From Cydia pomonella (taxonomy: Eukaryota; Arthropoda; Insecta; Lepidoptera; Tortricidae), in assembly GCF_033807575.1 (NCBI RefSeq), contig NC_084704.1:9447056-9511055 (forward strand): 64,000 bases of DNA, written 5' to 3'. A program made the translations under genes and the position numbers. Below, one piece after another: positions 1-9,924 of this stretch; position 1 is the first letter of the stretch; each line of letters starts with the position of its first letter. The notes under the pieces were generated by a model, which worked only from the letters and a program-made list of their open reading frames with translations, was not told where the DNA came from and did not search any database.

Positions 1-324
1 ATCCTGACCAAATTATATGAAACGCTAATTGAATGCAACTTTTGACACTTTTGTATTTAAATTTCAGTATTTACTTACTTATTGATATATGGCCCGATTT
101 TTTATTGGTATATTGGGATAAAATTTGACTGGTTAAAGTTAAGAGCTCTTCATTCTGGGTGGAATAAACCCAGAATTGGGGGTCAAAACATGTTTTTCCG
201 TTGAGTTACTCTTAAAGATCACGGAGATGATGGTTATTAATTATTATATTTATTGTGTATAGAATAAGGAACTAACTAACTATTCACTAAATTTTATCAA
301 AATATAACAAAAAAATATCTTGTA
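1..324. other. Non-coding flank left of the Tc1 element
   Basis: AT-rich sequence with no supported ORF. By position it is the intron upstream of the Sel1-repeat exon at 4715, because the Tc1 element that follows interrupts that intron. A small palindrome (ATTCTGGGT / ACCCAGAAT) lies near 151-175. The TA at 323-324 is the left target-site dinucleotide of the Tc1 insertion. Confidence 0.5.
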
Positions 325-660
325 CACTCGGGAGCAAAAAAATCGACTCAAGTCACATTTTTTATTTTTTTTTAAATTTTTCTGAAAACGTTGAATATTT
401 CAGTGAAAATGAAATTGCAGTATTATTGTTTATTAATTAAGCTATCAAAAACATTAACAACCGTTGAAATCGGTTTGGTATATTTCAGGTTATTGTTATT
501 TTTGTAGAAAACAACATTTTACCTCCTTTGATTATGCACGAGTTGCGCACCTTTGAGGGCCATAAAAACCGGTGTATCCGGTTATTTCTTATCAGTCTCT
601 TATCAGAAGTTGACCTGTGTACATCTCCCGCAATCATTCCCTGGAATTACCTGCAAGAAA

Positions 661-774
661 ATGGACACGACAGAAACTGAAGCCGGCCAAGTTATCGTCT
701 TGCTCAATCAAGGCCTTACGCAGCGTGCAGTTGCTGAACAGCTGAATTTAAGTCAGTCTGCTGTTTCCAGAGTC
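661..774 (+). pseudogene. Tc1 transposase N-terminal helix-turn-helix fragment
   Basis: Translation from the ATG at 661 gives MDTTETEAGQVIVLLNQ followed by LTQRAVAEQLNLSQSAVSRV, a typical Tc1 paired-like helix-turn-helix used to bind the terminal repeats. The reading frame then runs into LINE sequence. The matching continuation of the transposase (FKENRTGNLARK) resumes at 3566, so this is the 5' part of one interrupted transposase gene. Confidence 0.85.
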
Positions 775-791
775 AAGAATTCGGACTGGAA

Positions 792-3564
792 TGCACAATG
801 GAACGCCAATGGGCTGTCAAAACACTTATTAGAAGTAAAACACTTTCTAGAAGACATTGATATTATGCTAGTGTCAGAAACTCACTTTACGAGTAAGAGT
901 TATTTCAAAATCCCCAAATATAGACCATGCTATGCACCCAGATGGCAAAGCCCATGGTGGCGCCGCAGTAATAGTAAAAGAAAAACTAAAACACTATGCA
1001 GTTGACTCATACTGCACGGAAAAAATTCAAGCCACAAGCATAATAACGGAAGATCACAAAGGGGAGTTTAATATAACAGCTTTGTACATACCACCAAAGC
1101 ACAACTTGAAAAAGGAAGACTACTCTTCATTCTTCTCCAAGCTTGGCCATCGATTTATAGCTGGAGGAGACTATAACGCCAAACACACCAGATGGGGCTC
1201 AAGGCTATTACACCAAAAGGTCGAGAGCTCTTAAAGTCAATCGAATCCCTCCAACTCGGTATAGCGCCAACTTACTGGCCTTCGGATTTAAACAAGAAAC
1301 CGGACTTAATAGACTTCCTAGTTACTAAGGGATTTCATAACTCTAGTCTGAAATGCAAATCAAGCCTGGAATTGTCCTCAGACCACTCCCCTATTATAGT
1401 ACAAGTAAATTGTCAAATCTCAACTATTCCGAAAAAGTGTAAATTGCATACAAAAAAGACGAACTGGCCATACTTTCGGGAACTAATTCAGCAATCACTT
1501 GACTGCCAAATCCCTCTAAAATCAGACGGCATCACCCAAGCAGTAGAATTATTTAACACTGCCGTACAACAAGCTGCCTGGGAAGCAACTCCTACATCAA
1601 AGGATAAAAACAAAGAATTGTTCCTATATCCTAAACAAACTTCCGAGCTACTGAAACAAAAACGCAAGGCCAGAAAATTGTGGCAATTAACCAAGTTCCC
1701 TGGCCATAAAAAGAATTTCAACTACCTCGCATCTAAACTCAAGGAAGCCCTCGCAACACACAGAAATAGGGTAAAAGAAATATACTTACAAAATCTTGAT
1801 GCGACAAAAGCCACAGATTATTCGCTCTGGAAGGCCACGAAAAACCTGAATAGGCCGATTACCCATCAACCCCCGATCAGAAATGAAGATGGCAGCTGGG
1901 TAAAAACTAATTCTGACAAAGCAGAGGTATTCGCGAGACACTTATCCACAGTCTTCACGCCAAACGACGATCTTGATTCAACAAAATTGGAAGAGATAAC
2001 AAAAACGCTAAACCACATCAATTAGATTTACCCATTAAAAAATTTACATACGCAGAAGTCATCGACGCTATCAAAAGCCTTAACATACATAAAGCCCCAG
2101 GATATGATCTCATTACTGCCAAAATCCTCAGAGAACTACCGCAAATTGGAATCAGATTCCTAACTCACATCTACAATGCCGCGCTCTGGAGAAACTTTGT
2201 CCCTCCACAATGGAAAGTAGCTGAAATAACTCTAATCCCAAAACCTGGCAAAGAACCTACAGAAGTAAGATCTTACCGTCCGATTAGCCTGCTACCAATA
2301 CCTTCGAAAGTTTTAGAAATATTGTTCATGAAAAGAATAAAAGTAGAAGTCACAAAGACTAACTTGATTCCGCTTCATCAATTCGGATTCCGGCAAGGCC
2401 ATGGTACTGTGGAGCAGGTTCACAGGCTAGTGGAACAAATAAACTTTGCGTTTGAACAAAAACTTTATGTTTTATCAGCGTTTTTGGACATATCCCAAGC
2501 ATTCGACCGTGTTTGGCATCAAGGACTCTTATTCAAAATATTAAAAAACCTTCCAATCGATTATTATCACTTTATCACTTCGTACCTTAACGAACGATAC
2601 TTTTATGTAAGCTATGCTATGGCAGTAGCACGACAAACCTACATGGGATAAAAGCCAGTGTGCCGCAAGGAAGTGTCATGGGCCCATTACTTTACCTCAT
2701 ATACACCTCGGATCTCCCAAGTGCCGAAAATGTTCTGACAGGAACTTTCGCCGACGACACTGCTATATTAGCAGTAGCCGACACACCCGCCGGAGCTTCA
2801 GGGAAACTTCAAAATAGTCTGGACGATATTTCAGAATGGCTTAAAGACTGGAAAATTAAAGCAAATGAGACAAAATCAGTGCAAGTAACATTTACGCTCA
2901 GACGTGAAACGTGCCCGGAAGTAAAACTTAATAACATATGTATACCTCAATCAGACCACGTTCGATACCTGGGAATCTATTTGGACAGAAGGCTAACATG
3001 GACAAAACACATATTTACAAAACGAAAAGCTCTGGGCCAACAGCTGCGTAAGATGTACTGGCTTTTAGAACGCAAATCCCAACTAAGCCTAAATAATAAG
3101 CTCCTACTTTATAAGTGTATACTAAAACCTATATGGACTTATGGCATCCAGTTGTGGGGAACAGCCTCAAAATCCAATCTAGGAATACTACAGCGCTTCC
3201 AATCAAAAATACTACGAATTATCACTAAAGCCCCATGGTACATCAAAAACGAGAATTTACATCGAGATCTCCAAATCAAAACAATAAACCAAGAAGTGTC
3301 AGACACCTTAGACAAATATAGTAAAAGAATGGAGAACCACCCAAACTTACTCGCGAGAAACCTGATGAAGGAACTACCTAATACAACTTTTACAAGGCTG
3401 AAGAGAAGAGCACCTCAAGATCTTAATCTAAAATATATATAAGATCTTTTTTTAAATGATGGGCGTATCAAAGGATATCGCACCACGCAGGACCTCAAAA
3501 AAAAAACGTAATCTACAGCTAAATGTCAAAGATAGACAGCTTGCAGGATTAAAAAAAGTATTTA
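792..3564 (+). mobile_element. Jockey-type non-LTR retrotransposon inserted in the Tc1 transposase
   Basis: The insert carries a degenerate endonuclease-reverse transcriptase ORF and ends with short A-rich runs near 3500 and 3550. It is flanked by an imperfect target-site duplication, AAGAATTCGGACTGGAA at 775-791 and AAGAAAATCGGACTGGAA at 3565-3582, as expected for target-primed integration. The Tc1 transposase reading continues across the duplication. The endonuclease starts without its first residues, so the copy is 5'-truncated. Confidence 0.88.
794..3442 (+). pseudogene. LINE ORF2: endonuclease, reverse transcriptase (broken)
   Basis: In order, the sequence shows an APE-type endonuclease (WNANGLS near the start, VSETHF, GGDYNAKHTRWGS near 1170, SSDHSPI near 1380), then the reverse transcriptase: YRPISLLPIPSKVLE near 2280, FGFRQGHGTVEQVHRL near 2385, FLDISQAFDRVWH near 2485, PQGSVMGPLLYLIYTSDLPS near 2663 and the catalytic FADDTAI near 2748. 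The C-terminal part has YLGIYLDRRLTW. These motifs place it in the Jockey clade, as I remember it. Frameshifts and stops near 1000, 1200, 2025 and 2650 break the ORF into four pieces, so it is not functional. Confidence 0.88.
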
Positions 3565-3565
3565 A

Positions 3566-4420
3566 AGAAAATCGGACTGGAAACCTTGCTCGCAAACCTT
3601 GGCCGTAACAGTTGCACATCGAGGAGAGAGGACCACTTCATCGTTACGGCCAGTCTTCGTGATCGACAGCGTACCGGCGTTGACATCCAGCAGCAGCTGA
3701 TGCAGAACCGAGAGCAACCAGTCAGCAAGTGGACAGTTCGTCGAAGACTTAGGGAAGCCAACCTTACCCCAAAAAGGCCTGCCACAGAGCCCAAACTGAC
3801 AGGGACGCTCGTATGGATTTCGTAACCACTTACGAAAATTGGACGTACGAACAATGGAGCCGCGTACTCTTCAGCGATGAGTGCAGGGTGTGTCTCCATG
3901 GCAGTGACAGAAGAAGACGAGTGTACCGAAGACCTGGAGAACGATTTGCGCAGTGCTGCATCTCCGAGACGGTCGCCTACGGAGGAGGACCGAGCTGGTT
4001 TTCATTCCTGATGGGGGCCGCGGAGGTGGCTTGAACGCAGATCGTTACATCACAGATATCCTGCAAGATCATGTCGTCCCCTATGCAAGATTTTATGAGG
4101 AGGGGTTCCATCTCATGCAAGATAACGCCCCTTGTCATACCGCACGAGTCACGCGGGCATACCTTGCTGAGGTTGGCATCCCCACCCTTGCATGGCCACC
4201 TCTGAGTCCGGACTTGAACCCCATCGAGCACTTGTGGGATTATCTAAAAAGGAAGGTTCGAACCCGGGATCCCGCTCCTGACACGATTTTGGCCCTGAAA
4301 GAGGCTTTGGTCGAGGAATGGGAAGCTTGTCCGCAGGATACCATCAGGAAGCTGATAAGATCCATGAAAAACCGGATTGCATGCGTCGAGAAGGCCCGCG
4401 GCGGAAATACAAAATATTAA
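3566..4420 (+). pseudogene. Tc1 transposase catalytic part (frameshifted)
   Basis: Three frames in succession encode one DDE transposase. 3586-3825 gives the linker with REDHFIVTASLRDRQRTG. 3813-4010 gives VLFSDECRVCLHGSD, which holds the first catalytic Asp. 3953-4420 gives HLMQDNAPCHTA and SPDLNPIEHLWDYLKRKV, the second Asp and the final Glu, with 34 residues between them (the DD34E spacing of Tc1). At least two frameshifts separate the pieces. A stop follows at 4418-4420. Confidence 0.9.
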
Positions 4421-4714
4421 ACAGGAAAAATTAAATGGTTTTCTCTCTACGAAATTGCTGTTATTCCCATTTTCAGGACGTTAATTGAACGTGATTTTAC
4501 CCCATTTTGCTAAAATCGCTCAGATTTCAGTATCTGAAATAATACTTCAGGAATTTTGTGTTTTTTAAAAAGGTAAATTTAGCAGCTTTTTAATGGTACT
4601 ATTACTTTAAGAATACGCGAATTAGTTTCGGAGATATTTCGTTTTTAAATACAACACAGATTTGAGTCTATTTTTTTGCTCCTAAGTGTATACATGTATA
4701 ATAATAATACTCAG

Positions 4715-5275
4715 GCTATGGAGCTGTACCGCTCAGCAGCTGCTCGGGAACACCCTGCAGCCCTTTACAATTTGGGGATCTACTATGGGCAGGGCCGAGG
4801 CGGTCTCACGCGGGATGCACCTACTGCCACTCGTTTGCTTCGTCTAGCTGCTGTGCAGGTAACTAAACTGTAATGTGCGCTTACATTATCACTCTTGAAT
4901 ATCTTTATAAATGCCTAAAATCCAGGTAACAGTAAAATTTTCTTTGAATTGAGAATATTAGTAAGTATAGTGTATTGCTTTGATATACCACAAACACCAC
5001 ATCAATATAACTTCCAGTAATCCGACTCTCTTGTGTCAGCATTAGTGAGATTGTACTATATTCTATTGTATTTCTAGGGCCAACAAGATGCCATTAGAGC
5101 ACTAAAAGAACTTGAAGAAGACATCGTGGAAGCAAAACCGAAGAGCGAAGACGACCGATCGACGTATGCCTATCCTTCTGCGCCATACCTGCACAATGAC
5201 AATAGTAATATTGTGCCAGCCCACGCCACTCTTTTTGTTGAAAATGCACAAATGCTTCGTCCTCAAATTTATTAA
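4715..5275 (+). CDS. Sel1-like repeat protein, probable DELE1, last two exons (partial)
   Basis: Exon A is 4715-4858 (144 nt) between an AG acceptor at 4713-4714 and a GTAACT donor; exon B is 5078-5275 (198 nt) after TTTCTAG and ends TAA. Both are phase 0. The joined reading has AMELYRSAAAREHPAALYNL, GIYYGQGRGG and LLRLAAVQGQQDAIRALKEL, a Sel1-like / TPR-like repeat with its A-x-x-x-G-x-x-Y pattern, then a short acidic C-terminus ending RPQIY. Sel1 repeats form helical hairpins that bind protein partners. In DELE1, a mitochondrial stress relay to the integrated stress response, they form the C-terminal domain. The DELE1 assignment rests on overall resemblance only; another Sel1 protein is possible. 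The 5' part lies left of the window. The Tc1 element ends 24 bp before exon A. Confidence 0.65.
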
Positions 5276-5458
5276 TTTTACTTTGTATTTAGACATTCGG
5301 TGGACTATAAAACGTACCGACGTATTTTGTGATTTCAAACAATTATTTTGTGAACAAGCCATTTAGTCGAACAATCATCCTATCATGAGTATTTTCTGGT
5401 ATTTTGTTTTAAGTTTTACCTTCTAGTATTTTAAAAGATATAATTTAGTATAACCCGC
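5276..5458. other. 3' UTR / intergenic sequence
   Basis: AT-rich sequence after the stop of the Sel1-repeat gene. I see no clear AATAAA signal before the MITE at 5459. Overlapping small ORFs on both strands here are chance. Confidence 0.4.
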
Positions 5459-5669
5459 TTAACCCTTTGAACAGTTTGAACGCTTTATGTCATAAACACA
5501 AACATCACTCAAACGCCAAGATCTCGGGCGCAAGGGAGGAATGTAAACTTCTCGAAAGTGTGAAGGTTAATTTTACAGCGTACTTACGTCATAACACCTA
5601 ATTGTTGTCCTTGGCGCTATGGGTACAAATAGTAACGACACCTTTAGTTCTTGGCGTTCAAAAGGTTAA
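5459..5669. mobile_element. piggyBac-type MITE (TTAA ends)
   Basis: The element begins TTAACCCTTTGAAC and ends GGCGTTCAAAAGGTTAA, so both ends are inverted copies starting at the TTAA that piggyBac elements duplicate. Length is about 211 bp with no coding capacity. TTAA sits at 5459-5462 and 5666-5669. Confidence 0.75.
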
Positions 5670-6031
5670 GAAGATTCTGAAGGGACCGCGCCAAAAACGG
5701 AAAAGTGTAGGTTTTAACCGTGAAAAATTGACGACTACAAGTTGCAGGGTCCAGTGTACTTAAGTGGGTTTTGCTGGCAAATATCCTAGTTGTAACCTGA
5801 CAACGTAAACTAACTTACAGATTCTTTTAATTTCCTCTACGTTGCATATCTATCATTCTATCAAGTACCTACGATTTAATAATAGTATTCTACCATCAAT
5901 AACTTTTTGGACTTATTATTTTTTTAATTCTTTTTGGCTCATACCTAAACTTATTTTTCCATCGAGGAGTTACTTGGCTACCTTTCGATTGCTTCATCAT
6001 TTGATTGCTCCAAATTTCAACTCGATCAGAC

Positions 6032-6270
6032 ACCCTGTAGGGCTAATATGCTCGGCTCTTTATCATTTGTCACCATGCCTATCACGTTCTAAAAAGTATG
6101 TAAGTGCGAAAGTGACGTACGAAAGCCCTACAGAAGGGCTAAGATGGTCGGCTCTTTATCATTTGTCAACATGCCTGTCACGTTCTAGCAAAGTCAAGTC
6201 AACGTAAGTGTCAAGTGCGAAAGTGACGCATGACATGACGGGTGATAAAAATGCGACCATGATACCGCTG
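6032..6270. repeat. Two tandem copies of a dispersed lepidopteran repeat
   Basis: Two head-to-tail copies carry GGCTCTTTATCATTTGTC, then CATGCCT-TCACGTTCTA and AAGTGCGAAAGTGACG (first around 6053-6115, second around 6148-6235). The block ends GACGGGTGATAAAAATGCGACC. It is non-coding, a short interspersed or MITE-type repeat that I recall as very common in Lepidoptera. Confidence 0.6.
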
Positions 6271-6389
6271 CTGGAAGTGGTTCGAATTTAAATTACAAGT
6301 GTACTTAAATGAAATAAATATGATATACAGTGTGAAGCTAAATTAAAATATGTACAAATACTACAAACTGAAACATGTAATAGGGAGTA

Positions 6390-6725
6390 TTACTGTGATG
6401 TTCTGCCGCCAGAGTACAGCACTAGCACCTATCGTAGATCATAGAGTAACTTTTACATACTATGCCTTAAACTGTTTTTTGACAAGTTTTCACAAATAAC
6501 ATATGACATTGATGCATCAAGGCAGTTTGTTTACAAAGGAAAGGGCCTACCGGGAAAGGCGAAAATAATAGTTATCTGCCTCTTTATCGCTCAAATATGC
6601 AAGAGTGATCCGGAGGGTACATAACGAAATTTTGAGTTTCTTGTTTCGCTGTAGACCCAGTTTGTGATGGATTGTCGTAGTGGCGCCCCCTACGCAGAGT
6701 TTCGCGTAATATTCCCTATACGAAA
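6390..6725. repeat. Dispersed repeat family A, copy 1
   Basis: The stretch matches 12545-13035 over its length. Shared landmarks are ATGTTCTGCCGCCAGA, TATGACATTGATGCATCAAG, TTTGTTTACA, GCCTCTTTATCGCTC, TAGTGGCGCCCCC and TTTCGCGTAATAT. There is no coding potential. The two copies differ by small indels, so they are old insertions of one family. Confidence 0.7.
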
Positions 6726-6748
6726 GGTGATATGTAACAGGTACTAGA

Positions 6749-6828
6749 GTCTGTTTGGAAAGAAAAGAGTCGTGGAATGTATTGGGCCCATACATTCCAC
6801 GACACGACTCTTTCCGCACAGACTACAA
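6749..6828. repeat. Hairpin / MITE fragment
   Basis: A nearly perfect inverted repeat: AGTCTG-GGAAAGA-AGTCGTGGAATGT on the left and ACATTCCACGAC-CTTTCC-CAGACT on the right, with TGGGCCCA near the centre. A related end, TAGTCTGTTCGGAAAGAAA, occurs near 55433. Confidence 0.7.
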
Positions 6829-7261
6829 ATAAAATTTGCTTATAATAATTATTATGATCAGTAAATTACTTTATAATATTAATTATGCGATACTTTGGCT
6901 TTAACGGTGGCGGAATTGTTTGGTAAATTGTGACTTAAACAACGAGAGTTCGTTTTGTTTTGTAGCAGAAATACGCGACAAGGTATGTTAAAAGACGAGG
7001 TCTACTCATAATTACGTTTATAATGAAGTCTTTGCACGGCTCCAACGAACTCGAGTCCTTTAGAAAGACTCTGTCATTAATTGTGATAGATAATTCTGTA
7101 GGTATTTGTAAAATTTCAGTCTTTTCTGGAAAGGACTCAAAAGAATATTCTGGGTTTAACGTTAAGCTCGCCTTTAAAGGGCTGGAATCTTTCCATACGA
7201 GGTAGGGCACATGTGATTTATTTCGTGAGGCCAGTCAAATATTATAACTATTTCATGAAAT
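6829..7261. other. Unannotated stretch
   Basis: AT-rich. Opposing ORFs of 60-91 codons at 6935-7210 have no recognisable motif and overlap on both strands. I do not support a gene here. Confidence 0.4.
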
Positions 7262-7505
7262 TAAAAAAAAACTCCTATGCCACATAGGTACCATATACCA
7301 AAAATGCCTGACATAATTTTGGAAGAGCGGATAGTCTTCAAACTGCTGTATTGATTTCTACATAGCTAAGAACCACGGCAAGTAAACTCGCTTTCACGTA
7401 AAAAAACCCGCCTCGAAATCGGACCATCGGAGCGCTACGATGCCACAGACGGACAGACATTGGCGTCAAATATATAACACCCCTCTTTTTGCGTCGGGGG
7501 TTACA
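7262..7505 (+). repeat. 3' end of a dispersed lepidopteran retroelement
   Basis: It contains CACGGCAAGTAAACTCGC, GCTACGATGCCACAGACGG and ATAACACCCCTCTTTTTGCG with a closing GTCGGGGGTT. I recall this set as the 3' portion of abundant lepidopteran non-LTR elements. No ORF is left. Confidence 0.55.
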
Positions 7506-7636
7506 AACAGCCCTTACTTGTTGTTTACACTTATTTTTTATGTGAATTTAGAAAGACATCCGATATAAAATTTCGATAAATTATATCGTTTAATAAAGTT
7601 GTTTTGTATGTATAACATAGGGACATTACATAAAAC

Positions 7637-7784
7637 TATAGTCAGACAAAGAAAAGTTTACAACGATTTTGATAGCACACGCGGTGCAAGATTTAATTTA
7701 AACGTCAAACTGTGACGTATATAAATAACACTTGCACTGCGCGTGCTATCAAAATCGTTGCAGACTTGTCTTGGTCCGACTATG
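7637..7784. mobile_element. Palindromic MITE
   Basis: Inverted arms of about 54 bp: TATAGTCAGACAAAG, TACAACGATTTTGATAGCAC and GTGCAAG on the left, mirrored by CTTGCACTGCGCGTGC, TATCAAAATCGTTGCAG and GGTCCGACTATG on the right. The short centre includes GTGACGTATATAAATAAC. It is non-autonomous; the superfamily is not clear. Confidence 0.78.
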
Positions 7785-8414
7785 TTTGTATTCAAAATAT
7801 TTGATGTAACGTCTTTGATTGATGCTTATTATTAAGGTAATACTACTTTTATTTTTAAATAAACTACAATATTAGTCCTTACATAGTCATTTTATTATTT
7901 TTCATTTTACATAATATATACAAGTTTAAAATACTTTAATTCTCAGTAACACAGATAATTAATGTAAATGATATACAGTCAAGATTTGTGGGATCACCAC
8001 CAAGCACCCCATACATAAATATTTTATTATGTATTTACTGACACATTCGCAAATTCAGTACTTGTTATTCCATCATGAAATTTCAGGATGCACATTTTTG
8101 TACTTTGAGAAAACACTCATACAAATGTTTAAAGTCAACATCATAGTCTATACACTTGTCAGAATAACTGCAGTTGTTTGAAGCACAGCTTGTATACATT
8201 ATAAAAACCTTACCAACCACATCTACCATTGATAACACTCATTCGAAGTCCACCATACCATATTTTGAGCTGATTACGTAAATAATCGTTTGTTATATTT
8301 ATCTCACGTGAAGAAGTCTGATGTTGCTAAATTAAACTGTCTGCTTCAAAGAATGTCCTTTACCTGCAACAAAATTTAGTTTGTTTTAAATCCACTATGA
8401 AACTGTCCACCTTT
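7785..8414. other. AT-rich intergenic DNA
   Basis: No ORF with recognisable content, no clear repeat boundaries, many short A/T runs. It separates the convergent DELE1-like and SAFB genes. Confidence 0.4.
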
Positions 8415-8931
8415 CCTTTTTCGTCAGGATAAATTATTGCCTGTTTTTATTCGGACGAAAACGGACTTTTGGTCAGATTCCGCTTTTGTCAGAATAAAAC
8501 CGCACTGTTTCTTTTCCAAAAATATTTCCCTCACAACTTAACTAGACGGAGCGGGGCTCCTATTTCTGGTCTGTTTGCCCTTCGGGCATCTGAAGCTACC
8601 TAACGAACCTAACCTACCTACTTACCTACGCTTTTTCCTCAATGTGTAATGTTTTACGAAAGTCATACTAAATCAATAGGTAGGTAGGTTAGGTTCGTTA
8701 AGTAGCTTCAGATGCCCGAAGGGCAAATCGCTCCAATATAGGAGTCCCGCGGTCTAGTTAAGTTATAAAGGAAATGTTTAAATTATTCCATCCACTGGTA
8801 GAGCATGTTAAAAGATGCAAGTATCACATAATAATTCCAAATTTTCCACACAAAAGTTAAGATTTTTCCGTCCAAAGGATTCCGTTTTCGTCCGAAAAAA
8901 TACAGGCTATAATTTATCCTGACGAAAAAGG
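8415..8931. mobile_element. Foldback element with two nested pairs of inverted arms
   Basis: The outer arms start CCTTTTTCGTCAGGATAAAT at 8415 and end ATTTATCCTGACGAAAAAGG at 8931, and include TTCGGACGAAAACGGA / TCCGTTTTCGTCCGAA. A second pair lies inside: TAACTTAACTAGAC, GCCCTTCGGGCATCTGAAGC, then ACGAACCTAACCTACCTAC at 8535-8623, mirrored at 8680-8766. The centre is a short AT-rich loop. The whole would fold into one long stem. No ORF. Confidence 0.75.
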
Positions 8932-9001
8932 AATCTGACGAATGTGTCTTAGACCGAGTAACGAGCATCGTATAAATCTAAGTAATGCTGTGTTGGCTAA
9001 A

Positions 9002-9105
9002 AAAAGGGACCTTATGGCGGTTGGCGCTTACGTCGCGTAGTACCGCATAAGTATTGGCGCGCCGCTAATAATGGCGTAAGCGCCGACCGCCATAAGGTCC
9101 CTTTT
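9002..9105. mobile_element. Short hairpin MITE
   Basis: AAAAGGGACCTTATGGCGG with TTGGCGCTTACG on the left is mirrored by CGTAAGCGCC and GACCGCCATAAGGTCCCTTT on the right, about 31-bp arms around a 40-bp GC-rich loop. Non-coding. Confidence 0.78.
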
Positions 9106-9249
9106 AATTTGGGCTGTCACATTTTAGTTTATATTTACAACGAAATGTCTAATTCATTTTTTGTTGCTGTTATATAAGGCCTCTACACGTTACAAAACGT
9201 TGGCTTCCGATTATTGTTGACCACGCTCTCACAACGTTTTCAACCGGTA

Positions 9250-9893
9250 CGAGGGCTGCTATTTATATATCCGGAAACCGGGATTACAATCTTCTTAAAT
9301 AGTATATTTGACCTCCATGGTAAAATTTGAATTTTTTTAAGTACTGTAATATTTTTTCTTTCTTATTAACGCTAGTGTTTTGTTTTTGACGGGTTTTAAA
9401 TGTCATCTCGCTGCAAGAATGGAACTCACTCGTGAAAATATTCGTGCTATGATTTATTATGATTTTCGGCGTGGTTTAACGCAACAACAGTGCATAGATC
9501 AACTATCTTCAACTTTTGGTGATGAAGCTCCATCTAAAACTACTGTGTATCACTGGTTTAGTGAGTTCAATCGTGGACGTAGTATGCTTACGGACAAAGT
9601 TAAGGCAGGTCGCCCGAAATCGGTCGTTGTACCACAAAATATTGAGGCTGTGTGAAAACTTATAATGGACGACCGACATATTACGTACCGCGAGATAGAG
9701 GCGACTCTGGGTATTTCTATGACTAGCATTAATAGCATATTACATGATCATTTAGCCGTAAAAAAAATTGTTCGCGTTGGATACCGCACAACTTAACTAA
9801 GGAGCAATAAGATGCTCGCGTCGAATGGTGCAATAAAATGTTAAAAAAATATAACCGTGGTGACTCAAAGGCCGTTTATAACTTGACATAAGA
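9250..9893 (+). mobile_element. Truncated mariner element
   Basis: It begins at a TA (9248-9249) with CGAGGGCTGCTATTTATAT, a classical mariner terminal end. The transposase N-terminus follows at 9420. The element has no right end: mariner-like sequence stops near 9893, where unrelated 222-230-bp tandem repeats begin. Confidence 0.8.
9420..9880 (+). pseudogene. mariner transposase N-terminal fragment
   Basis: From the ATG at 9420 the reading is MELTRENIRAMIYYDFRRGL, then a mariner helix-turn-helix (SKTTVYHWFSEFNRGR), the GRPKSVV linker and, after a TGA at 9653-9655, RHITYREIEATLGISMTSIN. A later one-base shift leads into HNLTKEQ and RVEWCNKML. The catalytic DD34D domain is absent, so the gene is dead. 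Confidence 0.85.
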
Positions 9894-9924
9894 GGTATAT
9901 GCAACCTTCATAATGTTGTATTCA

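Larger units (their letters stand above)
325..4688 (+). mobile_element. Tc1-like DNA transposon carrying a nested LINE
   Basis: The element is bounded by 27-bp inverted ends starting CACTCGGGAGC on the left (325-351) and ending GCTCCTAAGTG on the right (4662-4688), 24 of 27 positions matching, with TA on each outer side (323-324 and 4689-4690). This is the Tc1/mariner TA target duplication. The transposase is split: the helix-turn-helix part is at 661-774 and the catalytic part at 3566-4420, with a Jockey-type LINE between. The transposase is frameshifted, so the copy is inactive. It lies in an intron of the Sel1-repeat gene and ends only 24 bp before that gene's exon. Confidence 0.93.
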
